Below, piece by piece: positions 1-9,800 of a DNA stretch of 35,108 nucleotides. The notes under the pieces are model-generated. The model was not told the DNA's origin. It saw only the letters and a list, made by a program, of their open reading frames with translations, and ran no database searches. This DNA is from an uncultured Christensenellaceae bacterium. GTDB lineage: Bacteria > Bacillota > Clostridia > Christensenellales > Pumilibacteraceae. The translations under genes were made by a program, and so were the position numbers. The stretch spans positions 80,650 through 115,757 of the forward strand of contig CAJUNM010000001.1 in NCBI GenBank assembly GCA_910587805.1. The letters run 5' to 3'. Position 1 is the first letter of the stretch; each line of letters starts with the position of its first letter.

Positions 1-1197
1 GCCGATTATGCGGATGGCAAGCCCCGGACCGGGGAACGGCTGACGCATGACTATCGCTTCGGGCAAGTCAAGCTCGAAACCGAGCCGACGCACTTCGTCT
101 TTGAACAACAATCTGAGCGGCTCGACAAGCTCTTTGAAGTCGACCACGTCGGGCAGACCGCCTACGTTGTGATGACTTTTTATCACAGCCGATTTATTAA
201 GCCCGCTCTCTATAACGTCCGGATATATCGTGCCTTGCACGAGATAATCCACTTTGCCTATCTTTTTCGCCTCCGCCTCGAACACGCGGATAAACTCCTC
301 GCCTATTATCTTGCGCTTGGTCTCGGGATCGGTCACGCCCGCGAGCTTTGTCAAGAACCGATCTTTCGCGTCTACGGCGATAAGGTTCATGCCCTGCTCG
401 TCGCGGAAAACGCGCACGACCTCTTCCGCCTCGCCCTTACGCAACAGTCCGTGGTCGACGAATATGCACGTGAGGTTTTTGCAAGCGCGGTGCACAAGCG
501 TCGCCGCGACCGCGGAGTCCACTCCGCCCGACAATGCGCAGAGTATCTTCTTGTCGCCTATGCGCGCTTTCAGCTCGGCGACCGAACTTTCCACATAGTT
601 CGCCATCGTCCAATCGCCTTTTGCGCCGCAGACTTCGTATAAGAAATTTTTGAGAATCTTGAAGCCCTCGGTCGTGTGCATGACTTCGGGATGGAACTGC
701 ACGCCGTAAAGCTTTTTCGCCTTATTCTCCATTGCGGCCACGCGGCACGTCGCGGTGCTTGCCGTAACCGCGAACCCGTCGGGAGTTTTTTCCACGTATG
801 TAGTGTGGCTCATCCAGCACTGCGAACTTGCCGCAACGCCTTTGAACAAAGCCGACGTCTTGTCGGAGACTTCGAGCGTGCGCTTGCCGTACTCGCGCGG
901 TCCGTCCGACGCCACAACGCCGCCGAGCGTGCCCGCTATGAGCTGACAGCCGTAGCAAATGCCGAGCGTGGGAATGCCGAGTTCCAAAAACTTCTTGTCG
1001 ATACGCGGCGCGCCCGGCTCGTTGAACGACGCCGGTCCGCCCGTAAATATAATGCCTATGGGCTTAAGCTCCGCGATCTTGCTTTCGAGCTTTTCCGACG
1101 CGATGAGTTCGCAGTATACGTTAGCCTCGCGCACCCGTCGCGCAATAAGCTGATTGTACTGTCCGCCGAAGTCGACGACGATAACCGATTGAGCCAT
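1..1197 (-). CDS. guaA: GMP synthase (glutamine-hydrolysing), 3' end cut by the window
   Basis: Makes GMP from XMP, ATP and glutamine, the last step of guanine nucleotide synthesis, in the cytoplasm. The first ~190 residues are a class I glutamine amidotransferase domain with the nucleophile motif GICYGCQ (Cys near 81) and the His/Glu pair in QFHPEV (near 169-171). The ATP-pyrophosphatase domain follows with the PP-loop SGGVDSA near 223. 399 codons are present. The reading frame runs off base 1 after PGPGLAIRIIG, so roughly the last 110 residues (dimerisation domain) are missing. The ATG is preceded by AAGGAG, 7 nt upstream. It lies 98 bp downstream of typA on the same strand with no terminator seen between them, so the two are probably co-transcribed. 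Confidence 0.97.
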   Translation of the reverse strand, partial: MAQSVIVVDFGGQYNQLIARRVREANVYCELIASEKLESKIAELKPIGIIFTGGPASFNEPGAPRIDKKFLELGIPTLGICYGCQLIAGTLGGVVASDGPREYGKRTLEVSDKTSALFKGVAASSQCWMSHTTYVEKTPDGFAVTASTATCRVAAMENKAKKLYGVQFHPEVMHTTEGFKILKNFLYEVCGAKGDWTMANYVESSVAELKARIGDKKILCALSGGVDSAVAATLVHRACKNLTCIFVDHGLLRKGEAEEVVRVFRDEQGMNLIAVDAKDRFLTKLAGVTDPETKRKIIGEEFIRVFEAEAKKIGKVDYLVQGTIYPDVIESGLNKSAVIKSHHNVGGLPDVVDFKELVEPLRLLFKDEVRRLGFELDLPEAIVMRQPFPGPGLAIRIIG

Positions 1198-1295
1198 GAT
1201 TTTCTCCTTTTGTTTTATAAAAGATTGAATTGATACATTATATCGTTAAGGGAAAGCGTCGACGAGATCCGAGCAGACAGATGAGGCTCATAACC

Positions 1296-3140
1296 CTAAT
1301 CGTTGGCGTGCTTGCCGAGTCCCAAAAGCTTGGCGCGCTCGCGCATTCTTTCGGTAGCGTCGAGCAAGCGCTTTCTTATACGCAAGCTTTTGGGCGTGAC
1401 TTCGAGTATCTCGTCGTCCGCCAAAAACTCTATGCAGTCCTCGAGCGTCATGCGCCGCGGCGTTATGAGTTTGAGCGCGTCGTCGCTGCCCGAGCTGCGC
1501 GTATTCGTCAAGTGCTTGCGTTTGCACACGTTTACCACTATATCGTCGCCGCGCGGATTGAGTCCGACTACCATGCCGGCATACACTGGCACGCCCGCGC
1601 CTATGAACAGCGTGCCGCGCTCCTGCGCGTTGAACAGTCCGTATACTATCGAATCGCCCGCTTCGTGCGCTATGAGCGAGCCGAAATCGCGGCGGCTGAT
1701 CTCGCCTTTATACGGTTCGTATCCGTCGAAAACGCTGCTCATTATGCCCTCGCCCTTGGTATCGGTGAGCAGTTCGCTTTGGTATCCGAACAGTCCGCGC
1801 GCGGGTACTTTGAAATTCATTTTGGTACGGCTTCCGTGCGGAGTCATGTCTATTAGTTCCGCTTTGCGGTTGCCCATTTTGCTCATGACGCTGCCCACGC
1901 ACGACTCGGGAACGTCCACGAACAATCGGTCAATCGGCTCGCACTTAACGCCGTCGATATTCTTAATGAGAACTTTCGGCATGCTTACCGCAAACTCGTA
2001 CCCGTCGCGGCGCATATTCTCTATGAGTATGGACAAGTGCATTTCGCCTCTGCCGCACACAACGAAGCTGTCCGCCGTCGCGCCGTCGCCGACGCGCAAG
2101 CTCAAGTCCTTGACCGCTTCTTTGTACAGTCTGTCGCGCAAATGTCTGCTCGTTACGTACTTGCCCTCTTTGCCTGCGAGCGGAGAATCGTTTACCATAA
2201 ACGTCATTTCCACGCTCGGCTCGGCTATCTTGACAAACTCTATGGGCTTTACGTCCGATTCGGAGCACAGCGAATCGCCGATCATAACGCCGTCGATGCC
2301 CGACACGCACACTATATCGCCGACCGACGCGCTCTGCACGGGCACGCGCTTTATTCCCTCGTACGTGAACAGACTGACGACTTTGCTCTTAGCGTTCTTA
2401 CTCGGATCGTGATAGTTGGTGAGCACCACGCTGTCGCCGACGCCGAGCGTGCCGCCGGAGATCTTGCCGACGGCAAGCTTGCCTACGTAGTCGTTATGCT
2501 CGGCTGACGAAACGAGCATTTTGAACGGCGCGTCCGCATCGCCGCTCGGCGCGGAGATATGCTCTATGATCGTTTGGAACAGCGGCTGCATGTTTCTGCC
2601 CGTATCCGTAATGTTCCGCGACGCCACGCCCTGACGCGCCGACGCGAAAACGAACGGCGAATTGAGCTGATCCTCGTTGGCGTCCAGATCCAAAAACAGC
2701 TCGAGGATCTCGTCCACGACTTCGTGCAATCGCGCGTCGGGACGATCGATCTTGTTTACAACGACTATTATCTTCAGTCCGAGCGCAAGCGCTTTTTCGA
2801 GCACGAACCGCGTTTGCGGCATCGGACCCTCGAATGCGTCCACTACGAGCAACGCGCCGTCGACCATTTTCAATACGCGCTCGACTTCACCGCCGAAATC
2901 GGCGTGCCCCGGCGTGTCGACTATGTTTATCTTGAACCCGTCGTATACGCATGACGCGTTCTTTGAAAGTATGGTTATGCCGCGCTCGCGTTCGAGCGCG
3001 TTGCTGTCCATAACGCGGTCGCCCACGGACTGATTGTCTCTGAACACGTTGCCCTGCTTGAGCAGTTCGTTGACGAGCGAAGTCTTGCCGTGATCGACGT
3101 GCGCTATTATTGCTATGTTTCTGATTTTTTCCTTGTTCAT
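1296..3140 (-). CDS. typA: Ribosome-associated GTPase TypA/BipA
   Basis: Translational GTPase of the EF-G family that binds the ribosome under stress or cold and helps 50S assembly. The protein begins MNKEKIRNIAIIAHVDHGKT, with the G1 P-loop AHVDHGKT at 13-20. DTPGHADFGGEV (G3) and VVNKIDRPDA (G4) follow, then the domain II beta barrel, EF-G-like domains and the basic TypA C-terminus. At 614 residues it matches the usual family length of about 605-615. The reading frame is open back to a GTG at 3191, but the ATG at 3140 fits family N-termini much better; neither start has a strong Shine-Dalgarno sequence. Stop is TAG. A promoter lies at 3209-3237. Confidence 0.96.
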   Translation of the reverse strand: MNKEKIRNIAIIAHVDHGKTSLVNELLKQGNVFRDNQSVGDRVMDSNALERERGITILSKNASCVYDGFKINIVDTPGHADFGGEVERVLKMVDGALLVVDAFEGPMPQTRFVLEKALALGLKIIVVVNKIDRPDARLHEVVDEILELFLDLDANEDQLNSPFVFASARQGVASRNITDTGRNMQPLFQTIIEHISAPSGDADAPFKMLVSSAEHNDYVGKLAVGKISGGTLGVGDSVVLTNYHDPSKNAKSKVVSLFTYEGIKRVPVQSASVGDIVCVSGIDGVMIGDSLCSESDVKPIEFVKIAEPSVEMTFMVNDSPLAGKEGKYVTSRHLRDRLYKEAVKDLSLRVGDGATADSFVVCGRGEMHLSILIENMRRDGYEFAVSMPKVLIKNIDGVKCEPIDRLFVDVPESCVGSVMSKMGNRKAELIDMTPHGSRTKMNFKVPARGLFGYQSELLTDTKGEGIMSSVFDGYEPYKGEISRRDFGSLIAHEAGDSIVYGLFNAQERGTLFIGAGVPVYAGMVVGLNPRGDDIVVNVCKRKHLTNTRSSGSDDALKLITPRRMTLEDCIEFLADDEILEVTPKSLRIRKRLLDATERMRERAKLLGLGKHAND

Positions 3141-3208
3141 AAACCCGTTTCGTATCCAATCGGTTATAAATATAGTTGTCGGGCGCGTCACCGCATCCCG
3201 ACAACTAT

Positions 3209-3237
3209 ATAATAAAACATTTTCCCGAAAAAGTCAA
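3209..3237 (-). promoter_or_regulatory. Sigma-A promoter of typA-guaA
   Basis: Reading the minus strand, TTGACT (3237-3232) and TATTAT (3214-3209) are separated by exactly 17 bp. The -10 box is about 69 bp upstream of the typA ATG. The three direct repeats at 3241-3350 sit immediately upstream of the -35 box. Confidence 0.7.
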
Positions 3238-3240
3238 CAA

Positions 3241-3350
3241 TCACAGATTGATTATTTGATTTCTTTACCGTTCTATTGCAGCGCGCTATCACAGATTGAT
3301 TATTTGATTTCCTGTTAAAATCGGCAACTCAGATTGATTATTCGGTTTAT
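3241..3350. repeat. Three direct repeats upstream of the typA promoter
   Basis: The 23-base sequence starting TCACAGATTGATTATTTG occurs at 3241-3263 and again, identically, at 3289-3311. A third, weaker copy (CAGATTGATTATT replaced by TCAGATTGATTATTCGG) lies near 3329-3350. Spacing between equivalent bases is 48 and 38 bp. The repeats lie between the leuA terminator and the typA promoter in a stretch without a gene. They could be regulator binding sites; no regulator is identified. Confidence 0.75.
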
Positions 3351-3403
3351 TTTACGCAGTAGCCGCAGGCTATTCCGAGCGACGCGGGGAGGCTCAACCT
3401 TAT

Positions 3404-3434
3404 AAAAAGAGTAAACGCAATTTTACGTTTACTC
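3404..3434 (-). terminator. Rho-independent terminator of leuA
   Basis: Perfect 9-bp stem GAGTAAACG (3409-3417) / CGTTTACTC (3426-3434) with an 8-nt loop. On the minus strand it is followed by five T residues (3408-3404). It lies about 30 bp past the leuA stop. Confidence 0.85.
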
Positions 3435-3465
3435 CATATTCAAATCGTATTCGGATTTCGGCTGT

Positions 3466-5118
3466 TTACGCTTTACGCAAAATTTTATTTACCGCGCCTA
3501 TGAGCGCCTTGATGGACGCGGTCATAATATCCGGATCGATGCCGACGGCATAGAACGTGCTATCTCCGCGTTTAAGCCCGACGTATGCCGCGGCGAGCGA
3601 TTTACTGCCCTGTTCGAGCGCGTGTTCGCTGTACAGCACCGTGGTAAAATCAAGCCCTTTCGCGCGTTTCAACGCCGATGCGGCGGCATTGAACTGACCG
3701 TTGCCGTTGCCTATTATCACGGCTTCCTTGCCGTCGACGTCCAAGCGCATGGACAGCAACACTTCGGCGTCGGTCTTATCGAACGAGAACGACTTGAGCG
3801 CGATCGGCGCGCAAACGTCTATATAGTCGCGGGCGAATATCTCCGCTACCTCGTCGGGTTTCAGTTCGCGGTGTTCTTTGTCCGAAATGCCTTTTATCTT
3901 ATACCCGATATCCTCGCGCATAGCTTTCGGGATAACGTATCCGAACCGCTGTTCGAGCACGTACGCTATGCCGCCTTTACCCGACTGCGAGTTTATTCTT
4001 ATCACGTCGGCATCGTAATTTCTGCCCACGTCCTCGGGATCGATCGGCAGATACGGCAGATCCCATTTCGCATCGGGATGCTCTTTTCTGTACTTGCCGC
4101 CCTTCGCTATGGCGTCCTGATGCGAGCCGGAAAACGCCGTGAACACAAGCGAGCCTGCATACGGCTGACGGGGCGGGATCTTCATGCCCGTAAATTTTCT
4201 GTATACCTCGATAGTTTCGTTAAGGTTTGAAAAATCGAGTTCGGGATCGACGCCGTGCGAGAACATATTGAGCGCGAGCGTCACTATGTCCGCATTGCCC
4301 GTGCGCTCGCCGTTGCCGAACAGCGTGCCCTCGACGCGCTCCGCGCCCGCGAGCAATGCAAGCTCCGCATCGGCTACGCCCGTGCCGCGGTCGTTGTGCG
4401 GATGCGTGGAGATTATCACCGAGTCGGGATCGATCACGTTCTTTTTTATGTATTCCACTTGACACGCATACATATGCGGCATCGACGTTTCCACCGTTAC
4501 GGGCAGATTGATAATCATCTTGCGCTTTCGATCGGGACGTATAACGTCGATAACCGAATTGATTATCTCGAGCGCAAACTCCGGTTCGGTACCCGTGAAC
4601 GATTCGGGCGAATATTCGTATATGTACTTGTCGCCCGTAGACTTTTTGATAAGTTTTGCCGCGTCGGTAGCTATTTTTACGATATCCTTTTTAGGCAATC
4701 CGAAAACCTGTTCGCGTTGCGCTTTGCTCGTGGAATTGTAAAAATGCACTATCGCGTCGTTTACTCCGTCGAGGCTTTTAAGCGTTTTGTCGATGATGTG
4801 CGGTCTGCACTGCGTGAGGACCTGCACCGTCACGTCGGCGGGAATAAGTCCGCCGTCGATAAGCCTGCGCATAAACGCGTATTCGGTATCGCTCGCCGCG
4901 GGAAATCCGACCTCGATCTGTTTGAAACCGAGCTTGACCAAATATCCGAAAAACTCGAGTTTTTCGTCAAGCTCCATAGGCGTTACGAGCGCTTGATTGC
5001 CGTCGCGCAAATCGACGCTGCACCATATCGGCGCTTTTTCTATGCGCTCGCGTGCCGTCCAATCGCAACAACGCTCGGGCGGCGGAAAATAATTCGCTTT
5101 GTATTTTTTGACATTCAT
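3466..5118 (-). CDS. leuA: 2-isopropylmalate synthase, long LeuA2-type
   Basis: Condenses acetyl-CoA with 2-oxoisovalerate, the first committed step of leucine synthesis. The TIM-barrel HMGL-like domain shows WCSVDLRDGNQAL near residue 35, the metal-binding STHPHNDRGTG and the NGERTGNADIV motif. The last ~120 residues form the LeuA allosteric dimer domain, which contains IGNGNGQFNAAA. The overall order fits the long LeuA2 type (about 550 aa) rather than the 510-aa enteric type. I chose the ATG at 5118 (MNVKKYKANYFPP) over the in-frame ATG at 5136 because it fits family N-termini and because the upstream one overlaps the promoter. There is no Shine-Dalgarno sequence, and the promoter abuts the ATG, so the mRNA may be leaderless. 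No T-box or leader peptide was seen. Confidence 0.95.
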   Translation of the reverse strand: MNVKKYKANYFPPPERCCDWTARERIEKAPIWCSVDLRDGNQALVTPMELDEKLEFFGYLVKLGFKQIEVGFPAASDTEYAFMRRLIDGGLIPADVTVQVLTQCRPHIIDKTLKSLDGVNDAIVHFYNSTSKAQREQVFGLPKKDIVKIATDAAKLIKKSTGDKYIYEYSPESFTGTEPEFALEIINSVIDVIRPDRKRKMIINLPVTVETSMPHMYACQVEYIKKNVIDPDSVIISTHPHNDRGTGVADAELALLAGAERVEGTLFGNGERTGNADIVTLALNMFSHGVDPELDFSNLNETIEVYRKFTGMKIPPRQPYAGSLVFTAFSGSHQDAIAKGGKYRKEHPDAKWDLPYLPIDPEDVGRNYDADVIRINSQSGKGGIAYVLEQRFGYVIPKAMREDIGYKIKGISDKEHRELKPDEVAEIFARDYIDVCAPIALKSFSFDKTDAEVLLSMRLDVDGKEAVIIGNGNGQFNAAASALKRAKGLDFTTVLYSEHALEQGSKSLAAAYVGLKRGDSTFYAVGIDPDIMTASIKALIGAVNKILRKA

Positions 5119-5124
5119 ATTAAA

Positions 5125-5153
5125 ATAATATAACATTTACATCATTTTGTCAA
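5125..5153 (-). promoter_or_regulatory. leuA promoter placed for leaderless transcription
   Basis: Minus-strand TTGACA (5153-5148), a 17-bp spacer and TATTAT (5130-5125). The -10 box ends only 6 nt before the ATG at 5118, so a transcript starting 7 nt past the -10 box would begin at the A of the ATG. Confidence 0.75.
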
Positions 5154-5191
5154 GCGACCGCGCGCACTATAGCAAACGCAATGACATGCGC

Positions 5192-5225
5192 AAAACCCGC
5201 CGCAAGCGATAGGCTTACGGCGGGT
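5192..5225 (-). terminator. Terminator of the surface-protein operon
   Basis: Long GC-rich inverted repeat, ACCCGCCGCAAGC (5195-5207) against GCTTACGGCGGGT (5213-5225), with one mismatch. On the minus strand it is followed by TTTT. It lies 40 bp past the stop of the Big/LRR protein gene. Confidence 0.8.
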
Positions 5226-5263
5226 CAGCTGTGTTTAAGTATTTTCTTACCGATTATCGGAAA

Positions 5264-6811
5264 TTATTCCGCAGGTGTAGGGTTGAGCATTTCCGCAAAA
5301 TCGCACTCGTAATGCACGGTGCAACCGTCGCGCGACGGGTTCAAAGCAGAACTGAAATCCCAAGAACTGTTGGTAAACTCGATAGCATTATATTCGTCTG
5401 CGGTACCGTTGTAATAGATCTCTATCGTTATGTCTCCGCCCGAAGTGAACGAGCCGAATGCGTCTTTGGCTATTTGTTTGACGGATTTATTCAGCCATAC
5501 TGTTTGGAGCGACGTGCAGTTAAGGAACGTGGCGCCGTATAATAACTTAATATTGCCGAGCATTCTGAACGTCGCCAATTTCCCACAACTTTGGAATGCG
5601 GCGTCGCCTACTGACTCGCACGTTTCGGGAACGGTGAACTCGGTCAATGCCGTGCCGGTAAACGCTACTCTTCCGATTTTTTTAAGCTCCGCAACGCTGC
5701 TCATATCGAAGTCGGTCAACGCTGCGCACGAATCGAAAGCATAACCCATAATATAATTGAGCGCAGGACCGCAAACTACCTCCGTAAGAGCAGTGCATTT
5801 GCCGAATGCTCTGCCGCCTATAACGGAGACATTATCGCCCGTATATACTTTTGTCACATTCGAGTCTTGGAAACCGCCGCCGTTAGCCTCGAAAATCGTC
5901 TCGTCGGCAGTCGGCGCGCTCTTAATGCGCGTAATCGGCAAATACGCGCCCTCGCCCTCGTTAGCCTCTTCAGAGAAACGGAATCCGGGGATATAAACTT
6001 CCGTAGACGTTCTTTCCGTACCGTCGGAGACCTGAATATATTCGTCGCCGCCGTCGCTCATCATGTATTCGTAAGTAAGCCCCGCAGTTGCGACTTCGAC
6101 CGTAAGTTCTTCCTTATCCGATCCGACTGAAACTTCCACGGTCGCTTTGCCCGCTTTGACTGCGGTAACGGTAAGCCGACCGTCCGCATACGTTGCGGTT
6201 GCGACCTCGGGGTTTTTGGATACGGCTTCCACGGTATCGGACGCGCCTGCCGAGACCGCTATCTGCGCGGTGTTGCCGTCGCCCGTGTCGTCTATACATA
6301 CGTACGCTTGCGCAAGATACGCCGCGGGAACGACCGTTACGGTCTTGCTGCCGCTTACGCCGTCGGCGGTTGCGGTTACGGTCACCGAACCGGGCGCAAC
6401 GCCCGTGAGAACTCCCGACGCGCCGAGCGTGGCATATTCGCTGCCCGACGTTATCTTCCAGCTTACCGATTTTTCCGAAGCGTTCGCGGGCGTTACCGTC
6501 GCCGTAAGCGAGATATTTTCGCCCACTTTAACGGCGTCTTCGCCGGCTACCGTCACAGACGCAACGTCGATTTTTTTGGCTTGACCGCACTTGTCGCATT
6601 TGTTGTCCGCGCCGAAAGTATGATTTTCGGACTCGGTTTTGTAATCGTCTTCCGAACACTTGCCGTAGTGCGTTACGAACCCTTCGGTTATGTACGTAAG
6701 ATGATCGTTGTGGTCGTGCGCGGGCGTTTTGTCGCATGCGGCGAAAGCTCCCGCGCTCAACGTTACTGCGCCCGCGCAAAGAACCGCGAGCAATTTTTTG
6801 CTTGTTTTCAT
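5264..6811 (-). CDS. Secreted or lipid-anchored Big2 / BspA-type leucine-rich-repeat protein
   Basis: A 515-aa exported protein with no enzyme motif. The N-terminus is a signal peptide, MKTSKKLLAVLCAGAVTLSA, with a possible non-classical lipobox (AFAAC, Cys near 26). Next comes a small region HTFGADNKCDKCGQ, a Cys-rich pattern frequent in surface proteins of gut Clostridia. Two bacterial Ig-like (Big2) domains lie near 82-160 and 165-245, the first with the typical VTVTATADG ending. BspA-like LRR_5 repeats (for example VIGGRAFGKCTALTEV, IGRVAFTGTALTEF) fill about 280-470. Such proteins bind host or polymer surfaces. GGAGGT lies upstream of the ATG. It starts 36 bp after the GH3 gene and is the last gene of the operon, so it may bind or present substrate for the glycosidase (inference). 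Confidence 0.85.
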   Translation of the reverse strand: MKTSKKLLAVLCAGAVTLSAGAFAACDKTPAHDHNDHLTYITEGFVTHYGKCSEDDYKTESENHTFGADNKCDKCGQAKKIDVASVTVAGEDAVKVGENISLTATVTPANASEKSVSWKITSGSEYATLGASGVLTGVAPGSVTVTATADGVSGSKTVTVVPAAYLAQAYVCIDDTGDGNTAQIAVSAGASDTVEAVSKNPEVATATYADGRLTVTAVKAGKATVEVSVGSDKEELTVEVATAGLTYEYMMSDGGDEYIQVSDGTERTSTEVYIPGFRFSEEANEGEGAYLPITRIKSAPTADETIFEANGGGFQDSNVTKVYTGDNVSVIGGRAFGKCTALTEVVCGPALNYIMGYAFDSCAALTDFDMSSVAELKKIGRVAFTGTALTEFTVPETCESVGDAAFQSCGKLATFRMLGNIKLLYGATFLNCTSLQTVWLNKSVKQIAKDAFGSFTSGGDITIEIYYNGTADEYNAIEFTNSSWDFSSALNPSRDGCTVHYECDFAEMLNPTPAE

Positions 6812-6847
6812 AAAATTTTTACCTCCGTGTTTTTATGAAATACGATT

Positions 6848-9800
6848 TTATCGATCGGTCTCGTTTTCTCCGATCGGTTTGTTGACTTTGTTGTTGCCGA
6901 AGTATCCCCACACTTCCATGCCGACCCAAAACGCTATGCTCACTATGCAAAGCGCCATGAGCGTAGGCACTATTCTGTCGAGATAGTACTGCCATTCGGG
7001 TTGGAACGTGAGTATTCTCGTATTCGCGCTGAGTCCGTTCATGGCGTTGGAATGCACGACAGAATAGAGAATGTTATGGGTCGCGTCGCGCATAGCCCAA
7101 ACTATATTTGCGTACTCTCGCGTGTTGTATTTGTTCTCGTTGTCTCTGAGCACGCTCGCCGTGCCGAGCGGCAGATCGTTGCCCGCCAACAGACAGGACG
7201 GCAGGTTCATGTGCGGATTGCCGTTTGTTTCGGGGAACCAGCTGTCGGTGACGCAGTACCCGACCATGCCGAACTCGCCGCGAAGCACCGTGTTCAAGAA
7301 CGTATGGTGGGGCGCGGCTACGGGACCGAGACGGTTGAGCGAAGTCATAACGCCTTGCACGCCGCCTTCCTCGATAGCGATTTGGAACGGACGCAGATAT
7401 ACTTCTCTGATCGTCTGCTCGTTAGCCCAACTGCTCGAGCCTATTCTGCCCGCTTCCTGTTCGTTGAGCATGCAATGTTTCAGGAGCATGAACGAGCCTT
7501 TTTCTTCCATACCGATATTGATCTGCGCGACGCTCTTGCCCGTAAGCACGGGGTCTTCGCTGTAATAACCGTAAGTTCTGCCGTTGTACGGCGAGCGGTG
7601 AATATTCGCGCCCGTGCCGTACAATCCCGTATAGCCCGACCACAAACAGTCCTCGCCCCACTGCAATCCGTACTCGTACAGCAACGCTTTGTTGCGCGTC
7701 GCCGCAACGATACCGTTATCCGCATATGCGGCGGGATGATCGTTCTTATCGGGATCGGCGAGCTTGCTCGCAAGTCCGGACGGATCGGACGCGTAGCTGC
7801 CTATAACGCCGAGATCGGAATCCTGATCGTACGTACGCGGCTTGCTTATGCTCGTCATTACGGCTGTAAAACCGTAACCGTTCAAGAGCAAGTTCGCCAT
7901 TTCCCGATATGTAAGCTGATTCAAAAGCTCGTCCCACTTTGCGTCGTCGTAAGGAATGGGATTACCCTCGTCGTCCGCTCTGAGGTCTATGAGCTGCCAC
8001 GCCGTAGCCGAAGAACCCATTACGGGCAGATCGCCCGCTACGCCTTCCGCCGTTTGAGTCATTGCGCTGCGCAAAGCGGGGGTCATGGTCACTCGGTAAT
8101 AATTGTCGGTAAGCGTGCCGTCTGCGGTAAATCCGAACTTGACGGTCCCCGCCCAATCGTTTCTCGAAACGTACGAAATGTTCTTGTCCGTGTCGTTGAC
8201 CAAAGTATTGAGCCTGAGATCGACGTCGTCGAAACGGTTGACAATCTCCGTGCCGTTAGCCGAAGTCGAATATTTTTTATAGATACCGTCCGCATCGCGC
8301 ACTTCCGCCGTTTTCACAAGCGCGGGATCGCCGCTCGCTGCCGCGCCGAAAGGATCGGTCATGCCCGTTTTGTTTTTAGCCGCGAGGATATTGTTCGTCG
8401 CGTCGTGCGCGTCCGTGCCGACGGTGAAATAGTAAACGCCGTTTTCCGCTATATACGTGCGTTCGCCGTAGCTGTCGTAACACGCGAGTTCTCTGCGCGG
8501 AACGGTAAACTTAACGGTTTCTCCGTCGCCGCCCGCGGCGAGCGTTTCGGTTTTGGCAAAGTCGATCAGCTCGACCGACGCTTTTTCGATGCCGTTCGCC
8601 TTGTCGTAATCGGTATACGGCTTTTGCAAAAACAGCTGCACGGCGTTTTTGCCGTCCATACCGCGCACGTTCTTGACGACTACCGAAATTTCAAACGAGT
8701 CGTTTTCGGCGTCGAACGACATTTGCATATCCGAATACTCGAAATCCGAATAGGACAAGCCGTAACCGAACGGATAAGCAACAGCGTCCGAGTACACGAA
8801 ATCGCCTGCGGAGGGAACGCCGAGCACCGTATCCTCGTACCGCGTCTCGGTATAACGGTACCCCGAATATATGCCCTCGCGGTAAACTACCGAGCCGTAA
8901 TCGCTCGCACCGTTGAAAGGATACGCCGAATAATGGTTCGCGCTGTCGTGATTATAAGAATACGCGCCCCAGTTTGCAAGCACTGGATTGAGATAGTGAT
9001 TTTTCCAGAACGTGTCCGCAAGCTTGCCCGAAGGATTGACCTTGCCGACGAGAATTTCGCCGACCGCCTTCGTACCCGCGCTGCCCGTCGAACCCATATA
9101 GATCAACGCGTCTACGTCGTACTTATCCTCGAAATCGCAAGCGACCTGATTGGTCGTGTTCATGATCACCACGATCTTATCGAAAACGCCGTTCGCTTTT
9201 TGCGCTTTCAGATTGGAAAGCACGTCTTCCTCGCGCGCGGAAAGTATAAGATAGTTGCCGTTCTTTCCGTCGAAGCCTCTGCTTACTTCGCCGAGATCGC
9301 GCAGTTGCACGTCCGTCGCCTCGCCGCCCACGCGCGAAACCACGAATATAGCGGTTTTGTAATCCGCGGCGATCTTGCTTTCGGGCAGTTCGGACCACGG
9401 TGCTTCGTTTATGCTGTAGACGTTTCCGAACGACGTGCTGTTATACAATGATTTTCTGCCGTAATCCGAGTTCGCGTACCAATCGTAAAGCTCGGCGTTC
9501 ACGATAAGTCCCGCATCGGTCAAACCCTGTTTGAACGATATTGCTCCGTCCGCCTTGTCCTGACCTTCGCGGTAACCCGACACGACGGGTTTTGCCGACG
9601 ACGCGCCGAAAAGGCTTACCTTAGCGCCCGCCGCGAGCGGAAGCGCGTTGTTTTCGTTCCTCAAAAGCACCGCGCCTTCTTCCGTCATTTTTTGGGAAAA
9701 GTAAAAGCCCTTGCCGCGCACTTCCTTGACGGAGTTGTAATCCGATTGATAAAAATCGGAAGCTCCCGCATCGTCCTCGCCGTCGATATACACGATGTTA

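Noticed and set aside
3241..3350. Possible small CRISPR array
   Set aside because: Only three repeats, the third is imperfect, spacers differ in length (about 25 and 15 bp), and there are no cas genes.
7001..9451. 816-codon plus-strand open frame opposite the GH3 gene
   Set aside because: Its translation is Arg/Val/His-rich without any domain. It is a GC-driven shadow of the GH3 gene, which has full family motifs and a ribosome binding site.
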